A stretch of 64,000 nucleotides of DNA from Hemileia vastatrix (taxonomy: Eukaryota > Basidiomycota > Pucciniomycetes > Pucciniales > Zaghouaniaceae). The position numbers and the translations under genes are program-made. A model generated the notes under the pieces. That model searched no databases. It had not been told where the DNA came from and saw only the letters and a list, made by a program, of their open reading frames with translations. Location of the stretch: assembly GCA_030280995.1 (NCBI GenBank), contig JASXTE010000016.1, positions 20,338,501 to 20,402,500 of the forward strand. The letters run 5' to 3'. Below are positions 1-11,918 of this stretch, piece by piece (the first letter of the stretch is position 1; each line of letters starts with the position of its first letter).

Positions 1-590
1 TACTTTAGTCACATACTCAGTACCAAAACAAGAATCATAGTTAGATTTAGTTTTCAGCTAGTTGATAAGAATGAGATGATCATTTTTTTTAATTGAAAGG
101 TCTTAGATTTCTTGACTGAGCAGGGGAAAGAGGGAGTAATGGGATTTGAAGAACAACTGGGGGAAGGCTGTCTTTGAGAAGATCTATGATGATGAGGCAT
201 GTTGAGATATTTGAAGATGAAAAGGAGAAGAAATAAATAGATGAGATGGGGAGTGGTTTTGAACGGATAGAATGAATAGACAGGATGGAAGTGCTCAGAA
301 AGGTAGGGAGGCAGGCACATCCAGAAAGTTGTCCAAGATGTCGTTATGAAGCATTGAAGATAAAAATGTCAGATAGAGGTGAACATTGAAACATAAAGTA
401 TCTAATAACCCAATTATTAGCAAAAATAATTGCAGAAGATAATTAGGGTATTCAGATTATTCTCCGCAATTAAATTAATTGCGGATCCCTGAACATTGAT
501 ACCCTCTATTGTGTCTTAAATAAAAATTCTTCACGTCTACAAAAGAAAAACCTATGTGGTAATTTGTAGACAAAAAATTATTAGCAATAC
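1..590. other. AT-rich sequence, no gene seen
   Basis: This stretch is AT-rich with short purine-rich runs near 120-260. The only open frame is a minus-strand one of 88 codons with low-complexity Pro/His/Ser content and no recognisable domain. I see no RNA gene, LTR end or coding bias. It is best read as non-coding or decayed repeat DNA. Confidence 0.5.
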
Positions 591-1945
591 AATTACTAAT
601 AAAAGCACTGGAACTTATCCTGAAATTATATCTTTATTTATTTAAATAAAATATAAGAAAAATTCAAAAAAATCTGTTAAAAATAAAATTATAAGTTTAA
701 ATAGACCTTTATAAGGGTGAAAAATTAGCTTACCAAGATTTAAGAAAATGCCAATTTAATTGGGTGTTATATTGGTGATCGAATACCAAGTGAAATTGGG
801 TTTATATTGGGTACAGTTACTACTGTAATTACCTAATTTTTATTATAAAAAATTAGTAAATTTATTATAAGGCTTCTTTTCCGCAATCACTGAGTTATGT
901 TGACCCACAAATTTGCTGCAGACCCAAATATTTGGTCTGTTTGAGATGTACTAGAGTAAAAATCACATCCTAAGGCTTATACTAAATAATAAGTAATAAA
1001 CAAGGAAAGACTCCTAATTTTCAGTGTGTGCTAGTATCTAAGTATAATTTAATATTAAATATTAATTGTACTACTACTTATTTTTAAATGATTTAGTAAT
1101 TAAACCTCAAAAAAAAACTAATAAAATAGTTATTCTCAATATAAACTCACAATACTTGGATTTTATGTGTGCTAGTGGTAGAAAATAGAGTAATATAATA
1201 TAGTTATACCTTATATAATGATAATACCAATTTATAAATGCTTTATAATATATTTATATATGATAAAATTACTAATAATAGCACTGGAACTTATTCTGAG
1301 TTTATATCTTTATTTATTTATATAAAATATAAGAAAAATTCAAAAAAATCTGTTAAAAATAAAATTATAAGTTTCATTAGACGTTTATAAGGGTGAATAA
1401 TTAGCTTCCCAAGATTTAAACAAATAAAAATTTAATTGGGTGTTATATTGGTGACCAAATACCAAGTGAAATTGGGTTTATATTGGGTACAGTTACTACT
1501 GTAAATACCTAATTTTTATTATAAAAAATTAGTAAAATTATTATAAGGGTACTTTTATGCAATCACTGAATTATAATGACCCACTAATGTGCTGAAGACC
1601 CGATTATTTGGTTTTTTTGAGATATAATAGAGTAAAAATCACATCCTAAGGCTTATACTAAACAATAAGTAATAACTAAGGAAAGAACCCCAATTGTCAG
1701 TGTGTGATAGTATCTAGGTATGATTTAATATTAAATACTAATGGTCCTACTACTTATTTTTAAATTATTTAGTGTTTAAACCTCAGGGGAAGACTAAAAA
1801 AAAAGTCATTCTCAATATAAACTCACAATACTTGGATTTTATGTGTGCTAGTGGTGGAAAATAAAATAATAAAATATAGTTATAGCTTATATAAAGATAA
1901 TATCAATTTTTAAATTCTTTATAATATATTTATATATGATAATAA
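591..1945. repeat. 676-bp tandem duplication, two copies
   Basis: Two adjacent copies of about 676 bp lie head to tail, at about 591-1266 and 1267-1945. Several separated landmarks keep the same offset of 676: the segment beginning GCACTGGAAC, the block CACATCCTAAGGCTTATACT, and ATTCTCAATATAAACTCAC at 1132 and 1808. The copies differ by scattered substitutions, so the duplication is not very recent. There is no long open frame and no LTR-like terminus, so the element type is unknown. Confidence 0.85.
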
Positions 1946-1984
1946 TTGTTTTATAATGTTTATTTGAATTGTAGTAAGTAAGTG

Positions 1985-2478
1985 ATGTCCAATAACCTGT
2001 CAAATCCTCCCTTACTTAGACCAAATTCCACTGGAGTGCACAGACCTTCAATCCAGATGATGTCACTGATATACCTGGCAATTACAGCACTGTGAGGGCC
2101 CATCACCTTCTTATTGCTTCCACGTAAAGCAGTTTCAACACCCAGACCTCCAGTAAGGACCCTCCATCACAATCAATGATACCACAGACCCATACCATAA
2201 ATAGAATAAACAGATAAAAGTGGATACCATAAAGAAACAGGAAAAATAACTCATCCAAAGAGTATATAATGAAACCCAAAGCATATAAAGGAACCAAATT
2301 AACTTTCAAAGCCCCCAATAACATCCCCAAGCATCCATATTAACCTAGTAGTCATATCTCAACCCATAAATCTGTGAAAATCCATCCAAGGAAGCAGATT
2401 AAGTTGTCCAAACTGGATATATGTGCCAGAAATAGGTGTATATACTTGTGTAGGCCTTGTGAGTCCACTAAATACGTC
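1985..2478 (-). pseudogene. Decayed coding remnant of unknown function
   Basis: This minus-strand stretch is less AT-rich than its surroundings and reads as protein-like blocks broken by stops. One block (about 2,478-2,345) starts just after a good 3' splice-site-like sequence (TTTTCTGCTTATTTTAG) and contains HIDVFSGLTRPTQVY. Another block (about 2,155-1,985) contains GSNKKVMGPHSAVIARYISD and EGLCTPVEFGLSKGGF. Between them are several in-frame stops. I do not recognise the family; it could be an old exon of a host gene or of a transposon protein. The 75-codon open frame at 2,103-2,330 overlaps it in another phase and is probably a shadow. No function is assigned. Confidence 0.35.
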
Positions 2479-5400
2479 AATATGACCTAAAATAAGCAGA
2501 AAAATAAATTTTATACGCTATCAAGAGGTTAAAACCCACTTATAGACCTAAATATACATAATATAACCAAATTTTTATCTGAATCTGAGGTTTATGTATA
2601 CATATAAGCTTATGCATGTCTATAATTACTTAATATCACTTAAGATAAGTATGATATGACTCCATTAACACTTGAATAAGTATTATTAAGCTATGGATAA
2701 TCTATTTAATTCACTATAAGTCATATTATAGTGTAATAATTATATATATATGTATTAAAACCATATAAATAAGAATTTTAACCTTATTTTTGAGTAATAA
2801 GCTTAATGTAATTAAGTTTATCTTATTTTAAACATAAAAATTACTCAGCCCTGGAGATAACTAGGCTGAAAAATTTAATGAATTACTAATTTAAAATAAG
2901 TATTTTAATATGTTTAATTAAGTAAGTGTTTTAACTTATTCAATAACTTTTCTGACACAATTAAGGGTCAAAAAGCGCCCAATATTTGTGGATTATAACA
3001 TATGAAAAGTTTTATTTATTATATAAATTCAATGAATTAATTTTACTTACATTATAATTCAATTTTCAATTTTAATTATAATATATCTTTATAATTAATT
3101 AATCATTAACTTATGAATATTAAATACATAAAAATGTGTCATGATTTATAGAATATAATATATGTTGCGTATTATGTAAGTGTATAAATAATTAATTTAA
3201 AAATAAAATGAATATAATAATTATTTTACTTATTTTCAATTAATTATTTATATAATTTTATTATGTACTAAAATATTATTTTAAATACATAAAATACATA
3301 AATTTATTCCCACTTATGGTTCCAATAAATTATTATAACATTTTACTGGGCTCCTGAGACAGCCTGGCTGACACACACCATCACCCCATGAATGATGGCT
3401 GATTCAGCACTTGGGTCCTAAACATGGCATCAAAAAAGTTCTACTTTTGTAAAACTTTCTAAACCAAAATTCAGCCCACCAATACCCAGATCATCACAAT
3501 AAAATGTTCATCATCTTCCTTTCATTCTAACACAAATATTACAACTCACATCTCATCTCTCCTAATTCTTTCCAAATCAGATTTTTCTGCTTCAAATCAC
3601 AGTAAGTCTATTAAGTTTTATTCCTTTCTTTATCTAATTCCCCTTCTCAAATTTCTATTCTTAAAAGTTATTTTTTTTATCTAAGGCATCATAAATAAAA
3701 TTAAGGTCCAAAATTTCTGAGTCTCCTACCAATTTTTAAGATTTTGTTTTAGATCCTTTACTTGACTCTCCTAAATTTGAATAACCAACTGTATATTCTG
3801 ACATTGAGCCTTATGAACACATAGTAGTAGGCTCAAACAAACATTTTTATTCTTTTTTATTTTTTCTGCTTATTTAATACCCATGAATTAACCAAAATTA
3901 AGGCTCATCAAAATAAAATATTTCCAAGGATGTAACTGACAGCAAAAATTTTATAAGATAAAGAATCAGCCATCTAGAAAAAAACTCAATCAAGGAGCTT
4001 CTTCTAGTTTTAAGATAACTTAATCTTCTTTGAAGACTTTTTTTCTGCTTATGGGCATATCTTAAATAGACATGAACAAGGTTTTTATTGTATTCAATGA
4101 AGAATTTTTTTTAATTTATTTAAATTACTTTTAAAATTTAAACTTTTTGCAGAAAAATAAGAATCTCACGTTGAAATCATGAATTTGCAGTCTCAAGAAA
4201 AAACTGTGGAACACCAACAAGTTTTTGAGGAAAATAAGTGGCTTCATTCACAATCAAATGATGATTTTTTTTTTGGAAATCAAGATTAATGGTTTAGACT
4301 TAGAGAAGGTCAAGGTTAAAATTAAAAGACAGAATAATGAGAGCTTTAAAAATAATCATTTTCAATCAGTAAATTTCAAAATTCAGGTGCTATTTTATAA
4401 ATTAAAAATGAAGCAATTCAATGCTGAAAAATAAATCAATAATGATTTTTTGATTTCAAATTTTAATTCAAACAAATTAAATGGTGATATAAAAGAGTTT
4501 ATTTATTTATTAAGATAAATTTTAATTACTATTAGTACAATTCCATCTATTATCTTCTTTCATATCAACATGAAACTCTTCCACCAATTATTGTAGCATT
4601 CTTTTTATATGTTTGAACTTTTCTAAAAAAATTTCATAAAAAAACTAATGATATCTAATAATCTAGATCTACATCCATCAATAATGCTTTCCATATGTCT
4701 ATCATTTATTTTTATAATTTTTCTTTTGTCTTTGATTTACACTTTCTTTCTTTTGTTTCCAAATATGATTTTCATCCTCAGATTTGTTTCTGGGTACAGA
4801 TCACCAGATTTTTTCTATTTCAAAAAAGATTTATTTCAAAAAAAAGTATTTAAAAGTTCACTCCCATGCTATTTATATAACAGTGGTTCACCAATCTTCC
4901 TCTAAGTCAAAAAATATTATTAAAAAAAATTTCCAATACCCTCCCCTGTATTTTCTTGAATTAGGAACCTAGATTGCCAAATTTTAAGTTGATTCCATTA
5001 ATTAAAATTTAAGAAATTAATAGGGGTGTCAGATATTGAGAATATGCAGATAAAAATCCAAACTTATTTATGTGCGAATTTCCAAAACACACTAGCCCCA
5101 ACACTGGTGTATTTCAAAATGAAATAAGTCACTTATTTCACTCAAATCCACACTTTCTCACCCAAAAGTGCTGATTTCACCATAAAATCTCATCTCACGG
5201 ATATGTCAGTATGATTCCATTCTTAGACAGAACTACACAGAATAACACTTTAAAACTCAAAACATTGTTCACCATTCACATTTTTATACCATATAAGAGT
5301 AATGCTTTCCTCACTCTCAAGTCATGATAAAATACATCAAGAAATAACTTTAATAGCTCATGATCTCCTCATGGACTCTTATTTTGATTCTGATTCTAAT

Positions 5401-5970
5401 CTTGGAGAATATTTTATTTTTTATCAAAAATTTCAAGGAAATGGTACCTTCTTCAACAAAATCCTCAAGTATTTCATACCCCAAACTTAACCATAAAAAC
5501 ACTTCTAAATCTATCTGTACCCAGTGTAAGGCAGTTATTCAGGACTTGTAAGGAATTTTTCCTTAGAATGGCTATTTTTTTGCATATTGACTTTGACTTT
5601 GAATTTCCTGTTATAGTCTCTTTTTTTCAAGTCTCTTTGTTTTCCTTCTTCAACTCAACATGAAATTGCATATTCTCTGCAATCACATAATTTTTCATTC
5701 ATTGTTTTTTCTTTCATCACTCATATCCATTTCTTCCTCTGCTCTTTCATCTCTCAAATAATTTTAAGTCAATTGTTTTTTCAACTCATCTCTACAGGTA
5801 AGTCAATTTTCATTTTTACTTGTATGCTTTGTGCTTATAATTTTTTTTGTGTTTTTTTTCTATAATGTATATAAATTTTTCAAGCAGGTTTTTTTTACTT
5901 TAAAGGTAAAATTAACCTTTTTTCTTTTCTATATCTTTTCTCTCTTTTTTTAGCTCCATCATCCTACACT
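2479..5970. other. AT-rich sequence with pyrimidine-rich leader-like stretches
   Basis: About 3.5 kb without a convincing gene. Open frames are under 90 codons and of low complexity. Two places look like a 5' leader followed by an intron start: a C/T-rich run ending in CAGTAAGTCT near 3,600 and one ending in CAGGTAAGTC near 5,795. The latter is followed by a T-rich tract ending in TTTTTTTAG at about 5,952. This may be remains of a transcribed unit interrupted by element A, but no coding sequence can be supported. Confidence 0.4.
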
Positions 5971-5975
5971 TCATC

Positions 5976-6789
5976 TGTCAGCCAGGCTACTAGACTTACC
6001 CAGTAAAATAATTAATTATCTTACTGAGGTGAAGCCATGCCTTTTAGATCCTTATTAATTATTAATTATTTATTAAATCCTTATGTATTAATTACAATTA
6101 ACTAACTTAGTACACTAAGTAATTAATTAATAAAAATAAGTAATTTTCCCACATATATTTTTACTCCCAAACACCATGCTCAATAATACAGATGAGATGG
6201 GAATAAAAATTAGTATTAAAAAAATATATAAAATTATAAAAAGAAGAAAAATACTTTTTCAAATTCCTTTAATTAGATTTTATTGATTCTATATTTCAAA
6301 TCAAATGTTCTTACACTAAAAAGTGATGGACTAAAGGGTTCATAGTTTTATTTCAAATAAAATAAATAATTTTATTTACACACAATTTAGACTTACTCTT
6401 ATTATTTCACATACTCTCTTTATTTAAGTTTTTCATCTCATACTCTTGTACTGGGGGGTGGTAATTCCGTGTTTTATTTTCTCACATTTTTCATATAAAA
6501 GGCCTTTCCTTTTTGTGTTTTTTGACTCATTCCTTACTTACTTTACAATTTTTTTATAACACTTTACTTAAACAAATTTATTACTATACTTTATAATCAT
6601 TAGTTTTTACATCACCGTAGCTCTAAAAGATATAATTTATAATAATATTAAAATTTACCTCTTCTTAAATTGAGTAAAGTAATCAATTAGATTAAGAAAA
6701 TATGTACCTTGTCTTGAAAGTTCAATAACAACTTAAAATCCTTGTATAAACCTTGAATAAATCTTCTAGAGCAAAAGGACCCCTTGACG
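5976..6789 (+). repeat. Element A 5' LTR
   Basis: Matches 13,655-14,468 along its whole length with about 25 differences. It begins TGTCAGCC. The last base is G where the 3' LTR has A (TTGACG against TTGACA), so the canonical CA end has probably mutated here. It carries TATAAAAG at 6,494-6,501 as its likely core promoter. Confidence 0.93.
6494..6501 (+). promoter_or_regulatory. TATA box of element A 5' LTR
   Basis: TATAAAAG within the LTR, about 300 bp before its end, at the usual place for the U3/R boundary. The same octamer occurs in the LTRs of elements B, B2, C, E and F. Activity is inferred. Confidence 0.6.
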
Positions 6790-7600
6790 ATCGGGAGCCT
6801 TTCCAAATCGTCAACAGTGCAGCAATATCTTGAGGACCAGAGGCCGTGGGACCATCACCATCGAGGTTCCTGTAAGGACGAGTGAACGACGAAACGACAA
6901 ACGTCATAGATCACGTGACAAAATTTTTTTCTGCAAACGGGAATCGAACCGTGTTCCAAAATTTAGGTTCATATATTTACTAAACGTCATATATTTCATG
7001 GTAATTATTGAAATTACTATTAGTGGGTCACTTTGCACTCTTCATTCTCTACGTATTTCCTTTTACTCAGCACTCTGTAGGTGGCATTAATTTGCTCATT
7101 TTACAGGTGGAGGTGTCAAGTAAATTGGAATTATTTCTTTATTTTTCCTAGTTGACAATAATAGAGCAATTGTGTCCTTAGTCCTAGAAGTAATAAAAAT
7201 TATATTTTAAAATTTATTTTTTATAATGTTCAGTTGACTCTTGTCCTGATAAATTTAATTTTATTTGTTTCAGTTGACAAATTGTCATGACAATAAAATT
7301 TTATAAAATTCATATTTAATTCTTTCAGTTGACATTAAGTCTTGGTAGTTAATAATTTAGTTGATTTAAAAATCATGATAATAATTCTCATAAAATTGTT
7401 AATAAAAAAGTTAAATTTATTTCTTCAGTTGATTATATTATAATCCTGGTTTTAAATTGTTTTGAATTAATAAATTGATTATTATTTTGGTTGATTTTAT
7501 CCTGAAAATTTTATTTTATTATATTTCTTTTAAATATAAAGTAAAAATATAAATTAATTCATCTTATTTTCTCCCTCTCTCATTGCAGTAAAAACTAGAA
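6790..7600 (+). other. Element A leader, non-coding
   Basis: The sequence between the 5' LTR and the first gag ATG. No TGG-type primer binding site follows the LTR directly. The first 150 bp are clearly more GC-rich than the rest. At 6,941-6,957 the sequence CTGCAAACGGGAATCGAAC is the complement of a tRNA T-arm and acceptor 3' side, but the other half of a tRNA is not present. From about 7,090 on, the segment is T-rich with repeated 'cagttgac' words and holds no open frame. Confidence 0.55.
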
Positions 7601-8696
7601 ATGACTGATCAAGGTATCTCTGCTGCACGTGAAGAATAATTGGATTTGATTGATTATGATGAGGCTACTTCTGTAAGTTCCCATTTAACCAGAAAATTAT
7701 CTCAAATTAATCAATCATTGCCCCAATCAGGATGTAGAAATGGAGGAAGTGGAAGTTCTGGTGGAAACAACTCAGGAACAGAAACCTATTATAAACCCCC
7801 CAGAAGGACTTCCAAAAGGCTTAAAGATAAAAAAGATTCCATTGCCTCAACAAGTAAAGAACCTGTTAACACATATAAAGGAATTAAGGACAGAAAACTT
7901 GAAATTGAGGTCAAAGGTAGATGCTCTAGAAGAAAAGGTAAGAAAAATAGATGCTTTTCTTCAAGAGAAGAGGAAAACTTTTTCCCCACAGGGATCTTCA
8001 GCACTTGGCTCCCCAGCAGCCAGAGAAGGTGGAAGTATCCAAGTGGCAGTGGGATTGGCTGAACACTCAGTGGGATTACCTGGCTCAAAACCAACAGACG
8101 CCCCAAGAAGGTCCATCCAGACACAACTAAGTCAATTCAACACCTCCTCACCCCTATCAAGGAGGAAGAAGAAGAAGAAACAATATGATCTTGCCCAGAA
8201 AACCTTGGTAAGCCCCTCTATTAATTCTCAAGTACCATTTCTTGTAACTAATTCAGTTCCCTCAGGTAGTTATGGAAGGGAAGATGAGACTGTGAGACCT
8301 CTAGAGAACAGTAGACAAATTACTCAAATTTAAAATGAATCTGATCCTTTAGCTCTGATTGCTATTTAAATGATAAATCCTGATATGGCTATTATTGATG
8401 AGACACTTGAACCTGAGTTTTATGAGATTCTGGAAAGCTACTCTGTTTCCTTACTGAGAAACACTCCAGATGTAGCTAACATCAATGATGAATATTTGAG
8501 AAATATTATTTCCAAACAAAACCATATAATGAACAACATGCGATTGACTCAGAAATATAATAGTTTGTTAACTGAGCAGGGTTATCAAGCATTAATAAGT
8601 GAATCACAGATAGTCTCTGATGAATTGTCTCATTACAAAGCAACCCATGAAATGAAAGTTGCTTTATGGCAAAATATCAAAAATGATTTGTCTTAA
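7601..8696 (+). pseudogene. gag: Element A Gag, N-terminal part (broken)
   Basis: The likely start is ATG 7,601, followed by MTDQGISAAREE and a TAA at 7,637. The same phase continues to about 7,740, where the sensible reading moves to another phase (ATG 7,740), so a one-base shift is likely there. The 7,740-8,333 stretch of 197 codons is rich in Glu and Lys with heptad-like leucines (residues about 40-75), probably a coiled coil. It is followed in the same phase, after stops near 8,331 and 8,367, by 8,370-8,696, which ends at another TAA. This is structural Gag by position; it has no strong family signature. The 140-codon frame starting at 7,640 mixes the true N-terminus with an off-phase tail. 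Confidence 0.6.
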
Positions 8697-8729
8697 CTGA
8701 AAGATACTGTATCTGTCAGTTTCCAGGAG

Positions 8730-11222
8730 GTGGAGATAGACAAGATGAATCTGAAAAGATTGAATGACCAATTTTCATCTTTTCAAAATAAAAATCAGTT
8801 ATCTTTTGAAACAATCAATGAGAGTTTATCTAGTCTTCCAAGATTGAAAACTAGACTAACTGCCATTGAGGAGAAAATGAACTCATTGTTTATTGATCAA
8901 AAGTATTCTGAGATTTCTTTGAAAGAACAAATAGCACAGGATTCCCCAGAGTTACCTGTGGCTATTTCATCTAAAAGTAAATTAGTTCCAGAAATACATG
9001 TTGATACCCTTGAGTTTCCATTAAAAATTAATGATGCACCAGGACCTTTAACAGATGGATTAAACAATGAGATTACTGCACAACTAGAGAAGTTAAAGCT
9101 ACTCCTTACTAAGAAACAAGCTTGCACTAAGGAGACTCCTTCAAATCAAAAGAATTGGCCAAAACTTGACCAGTACCCAACATTTGATGGTGATTCTTCT
9201 TCTGATTGGCAACAGTTTATTTGCAGAATCGATAACTTAAAAAATTCTTACAAACTCCCAGATGAGGAAATTGTGTCCAAGTTCATTTCTTTGTTTACTA
9301 ATGTTGCCTTAATGTGGTATGAATCTGTTCTCCTGGATGGCAATGACTACTCATGGGAGGATTGGAAGAAATTGATTAAAGCAAAATTTGGTGGCTACAA
9401 GTTCAGAATGGCTCAACAAAGGCAGTATGAGGAAACTAGATATAGCTCTTCTACTGATAAACCTATTGAGTTCTTAATGAAACTTGTAAAAATCTTAAGG
9501 GCAATGGACCCAAATATGGTGTTTGAGTTATGGAAGGACAGGATCCTTTATAAATTACCAATGTCTCTGAGAGACTTGATAGTGGCTAGTACTGAGTTCT
9601 CCAGAGAACCCTCTTCTTTCATTAATACTTGCAATGAGATCCTTCTAAACAACAAGTATGATTCCAGAAGATTCATTCCTAGGGCCCCTTTGGAGAAACC
9701 CTCCACTTACCAACAGAAACCTCTGGGAAAGGTTGGTAAACCTTCTGCCCCTGTTGCACCAAAAAAGTATGCAACAAACACTTGCTTCAAGTGCAACAAG
9801 CCTTGGCAGAGAGGCCATGTTTGTGACAAGAAGATAAATCTTGTGGAACAAACAGAGGAGCATGCTGATGACACAGTAGCACTGGATGATGCGTCAAGTG
9901 ATTGTGCCAGAAATATTTCATATGAATCTCAACAAGAAATCTTGATGCTGGAAGAGGATATTCATTATTTAAATACTATTGATATTGATAATAATGCTTT
10001 ATCTAAAGTTGAAGATGCTGAGATCATAAAGAAAATTGAGGATAACTCAATTGTTATTGCCCCTCTCAAGGCACCAGTCTTGATTAATGGAACCAGCATT
10101 GAAGTTGTTCTGGATTTTGGAGCTGAAGGAAGTGTAGTTTCTGAAAGAGCACTTGCTTCACTGGAACAAGACTATAAATCAAAACTGATGCCTATCATTT
10201 CTGAAAATTGGAGAGGTTATGGCTCTGTTTTGTCCCCCATTGGTAAATACAAAGCCACAGTGTTTTTTAAATATAACCATGGTTTTGTAAGAGCTATTTG
10301 TGATTTTTTTGTCATGAAAAATGATAACTTAAGCAATTGGTTTATTGTAGGGAATGATATTTTAACCAAATATGGCATAAAATTGGATCCCTCAAACCAA
10401 TGTTTCACAATGGGGAAGAATGGGAAGAGGAAATTTAAGATTTCTTCCTCCAAAAAATTATTAAAACCAGAATTGAACACATGTAATTCAGTAGTTCAAT
10501 ATAAAGGAAGATATACAAAAGAAATGCATGACCTTATGTCTGAAATTGAAAATGCTTCTTTTGGAGAAAAACTTTCTGGTGAGGATAAAGATTCCATCAT
10601 TAACTTGATAAAGTCTTTTCCTATGGCCTTTGCTCATGGGTCACATGAGCTAGGATTAGTTAAGGATGAAATGAAACTTTCATTTTCTTGTCCATTAACT
10701 GATATACCACCTAGTTTAAAGAAGAAGCCTTATCTTGCTTCTCCCACAAAGAGAAAAGATATTGAAGACAATATCTCTACCCTTTTAAAAATGAATATTA
10801 TTGAAAAGGTAGTTGAAACACCTAAATATTGTGTTATCTCACCTGTCCTAATTTCTTATGAGAAAGATAAAGCCAGTTTATGTGGTGATTATAGAGCACT
10901 AAATACTTATACTGTTGATGATATCTATCCTTTGCCTAGAATTAGCTCTATACATGCTACCTTACAGGGTGCTAAATATATCAGCTGTTTGAATGGTAAT
11001 AAGGGATATCACCAGGTACCTATTGAGAAAAATTCTCAGAATTTTCTGATGATTGCTACTCATATGGGTATTTATAAGTATATTAGGATGCCATTTGGCC
11101 CTAAAAATTCCCCTTCAGTTTTTCAAAAAGTCATGGATAACACATTCCATCAAGAGATAATTGAAGGATGGCTGATGTTTTATATTGATGATATCATTAT
11201 ATTTTCAAAAACATTTGAGTAA
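8730..11222 (+). pseudogene. gag-pol: Element A Gag C-terminus, protease and reverse transcriptase (broken)
   Basis: The longest open part (830 codons), in phase with the preceding Gag piece. Residues about 142-300 are a retrotransposon Gag capsid-like region (PTFDGDSSSDWQQF onward). A variant zinc knuckle CFKCNKPWQRGHVC lies at about 352-365. The aspartic protease region has DFGAEGS at about 462, where the family has D-S/T-G, so the serine/threonine is lost. Reverse transcriptase follows (LCGDYRALN, RMPFGPKNSP), with the YIDD box at 818-821. The motif A position reads LNGNKGYHQ at about 755, where an Asp is expected, so the catalytic Asp appears replaced by Asn. The frame ends at TAA 11,220 within the thumb region, a nonsense change because homology continues in the same phase. 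Confidence 0.9.
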
Positions 11223-11918
11223 CATCTCAACCACCTGTGTAAAGTGTTCCAGAAAATGGATGAAATAAATATGACACTTGCTTTGAAGAAATGTAAATTT
11301 GGGTTCCATTCTTTAAAAGTTCTTGGTCATTTTGTTTCAGGCTTACAGATATGTGTTGACCAAAACCAAGTGGCAGCCATACAACATGTGAAGGCTCGTA
11401 ATACAGTTAGAGAGCTACAGAGTTTTTTGGGTTTGTGTGGATACTATAGAAAGAATATTAAAAATTACCAAGTCATAGCTTTACCCCTTACCCAATTAAC
11501 TAGAAAGGATGTTGCTTTTGTCTGGAATACTGAAAGACAAAGAGCTTTTGACATTATGAAACACTGTTTGATGTCAGCACCTATTCTTGCTTTACCTGAC
11601 TTTAATCAGCCATTTGTTTTATATAGTGATGCCAGTTTTATTGGTCTGAGTGCTTCCCTCCATCAAAAACAAGTGATGAATGATAAAGTATCAGAAGTAG
11701 TAATTTGTTATATTTCAAGAACCTTGAGAAATAGTGAATTGAAATATGGTGCTACTCAATTGGAATTTTTAGCTGTAGTGTGGGCTCTAGAAAAGCTTCA
11801 TTATTACCTAGATGACCAGAAATTTGAACTTGTCACTGACTGCAGTGCAGTTAAATCCCTCTTAAATTTGAAAACACCTAACAGACATATGTTCAGATGG
11901 CAGTTAGCTGTTCAATAG
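11223..11918 (+). pseudogene. pol: Element A reverse transcriptase C-terminus and RNase H (broken)
   Basis: In phase with the previous segment after the TAA. It begins HLNHLCKVFQKM, typical of the RT thumb (LKKCKFGFHSLKVLGHFVSG, RELQSFLGLCGYYRKNI), then RNase H with Asp in LYSDASFIGL, Glu in ATQLEFLAVVWALEKLHYYL, and Asp in ELVTDCSAVKSLLN. It ends at TAG 11,916 where the same-phase homology carries on (YRGRMTI). RNase H would degrade the RNA strand during reverse transcription. The catalytic Asp/Glu pattern is visible, but the stops make the copy non-functional. Confidence 0.88.

Noticed and set aside
2103..2330. 75-codon hydrophobic minus-strand ORF
   Set aside because: Overlaps the decayed remnant in another phase and has no start context or homology that I can see.
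6931..6960. Possible tRNA gene on the minus strand (B-box-like GGTTCGATTCC)
   Set aside because: Only the T-arm and acceptor 3' side are present; no matching 5' acceptor, D-arm or anticodon arm upstream.
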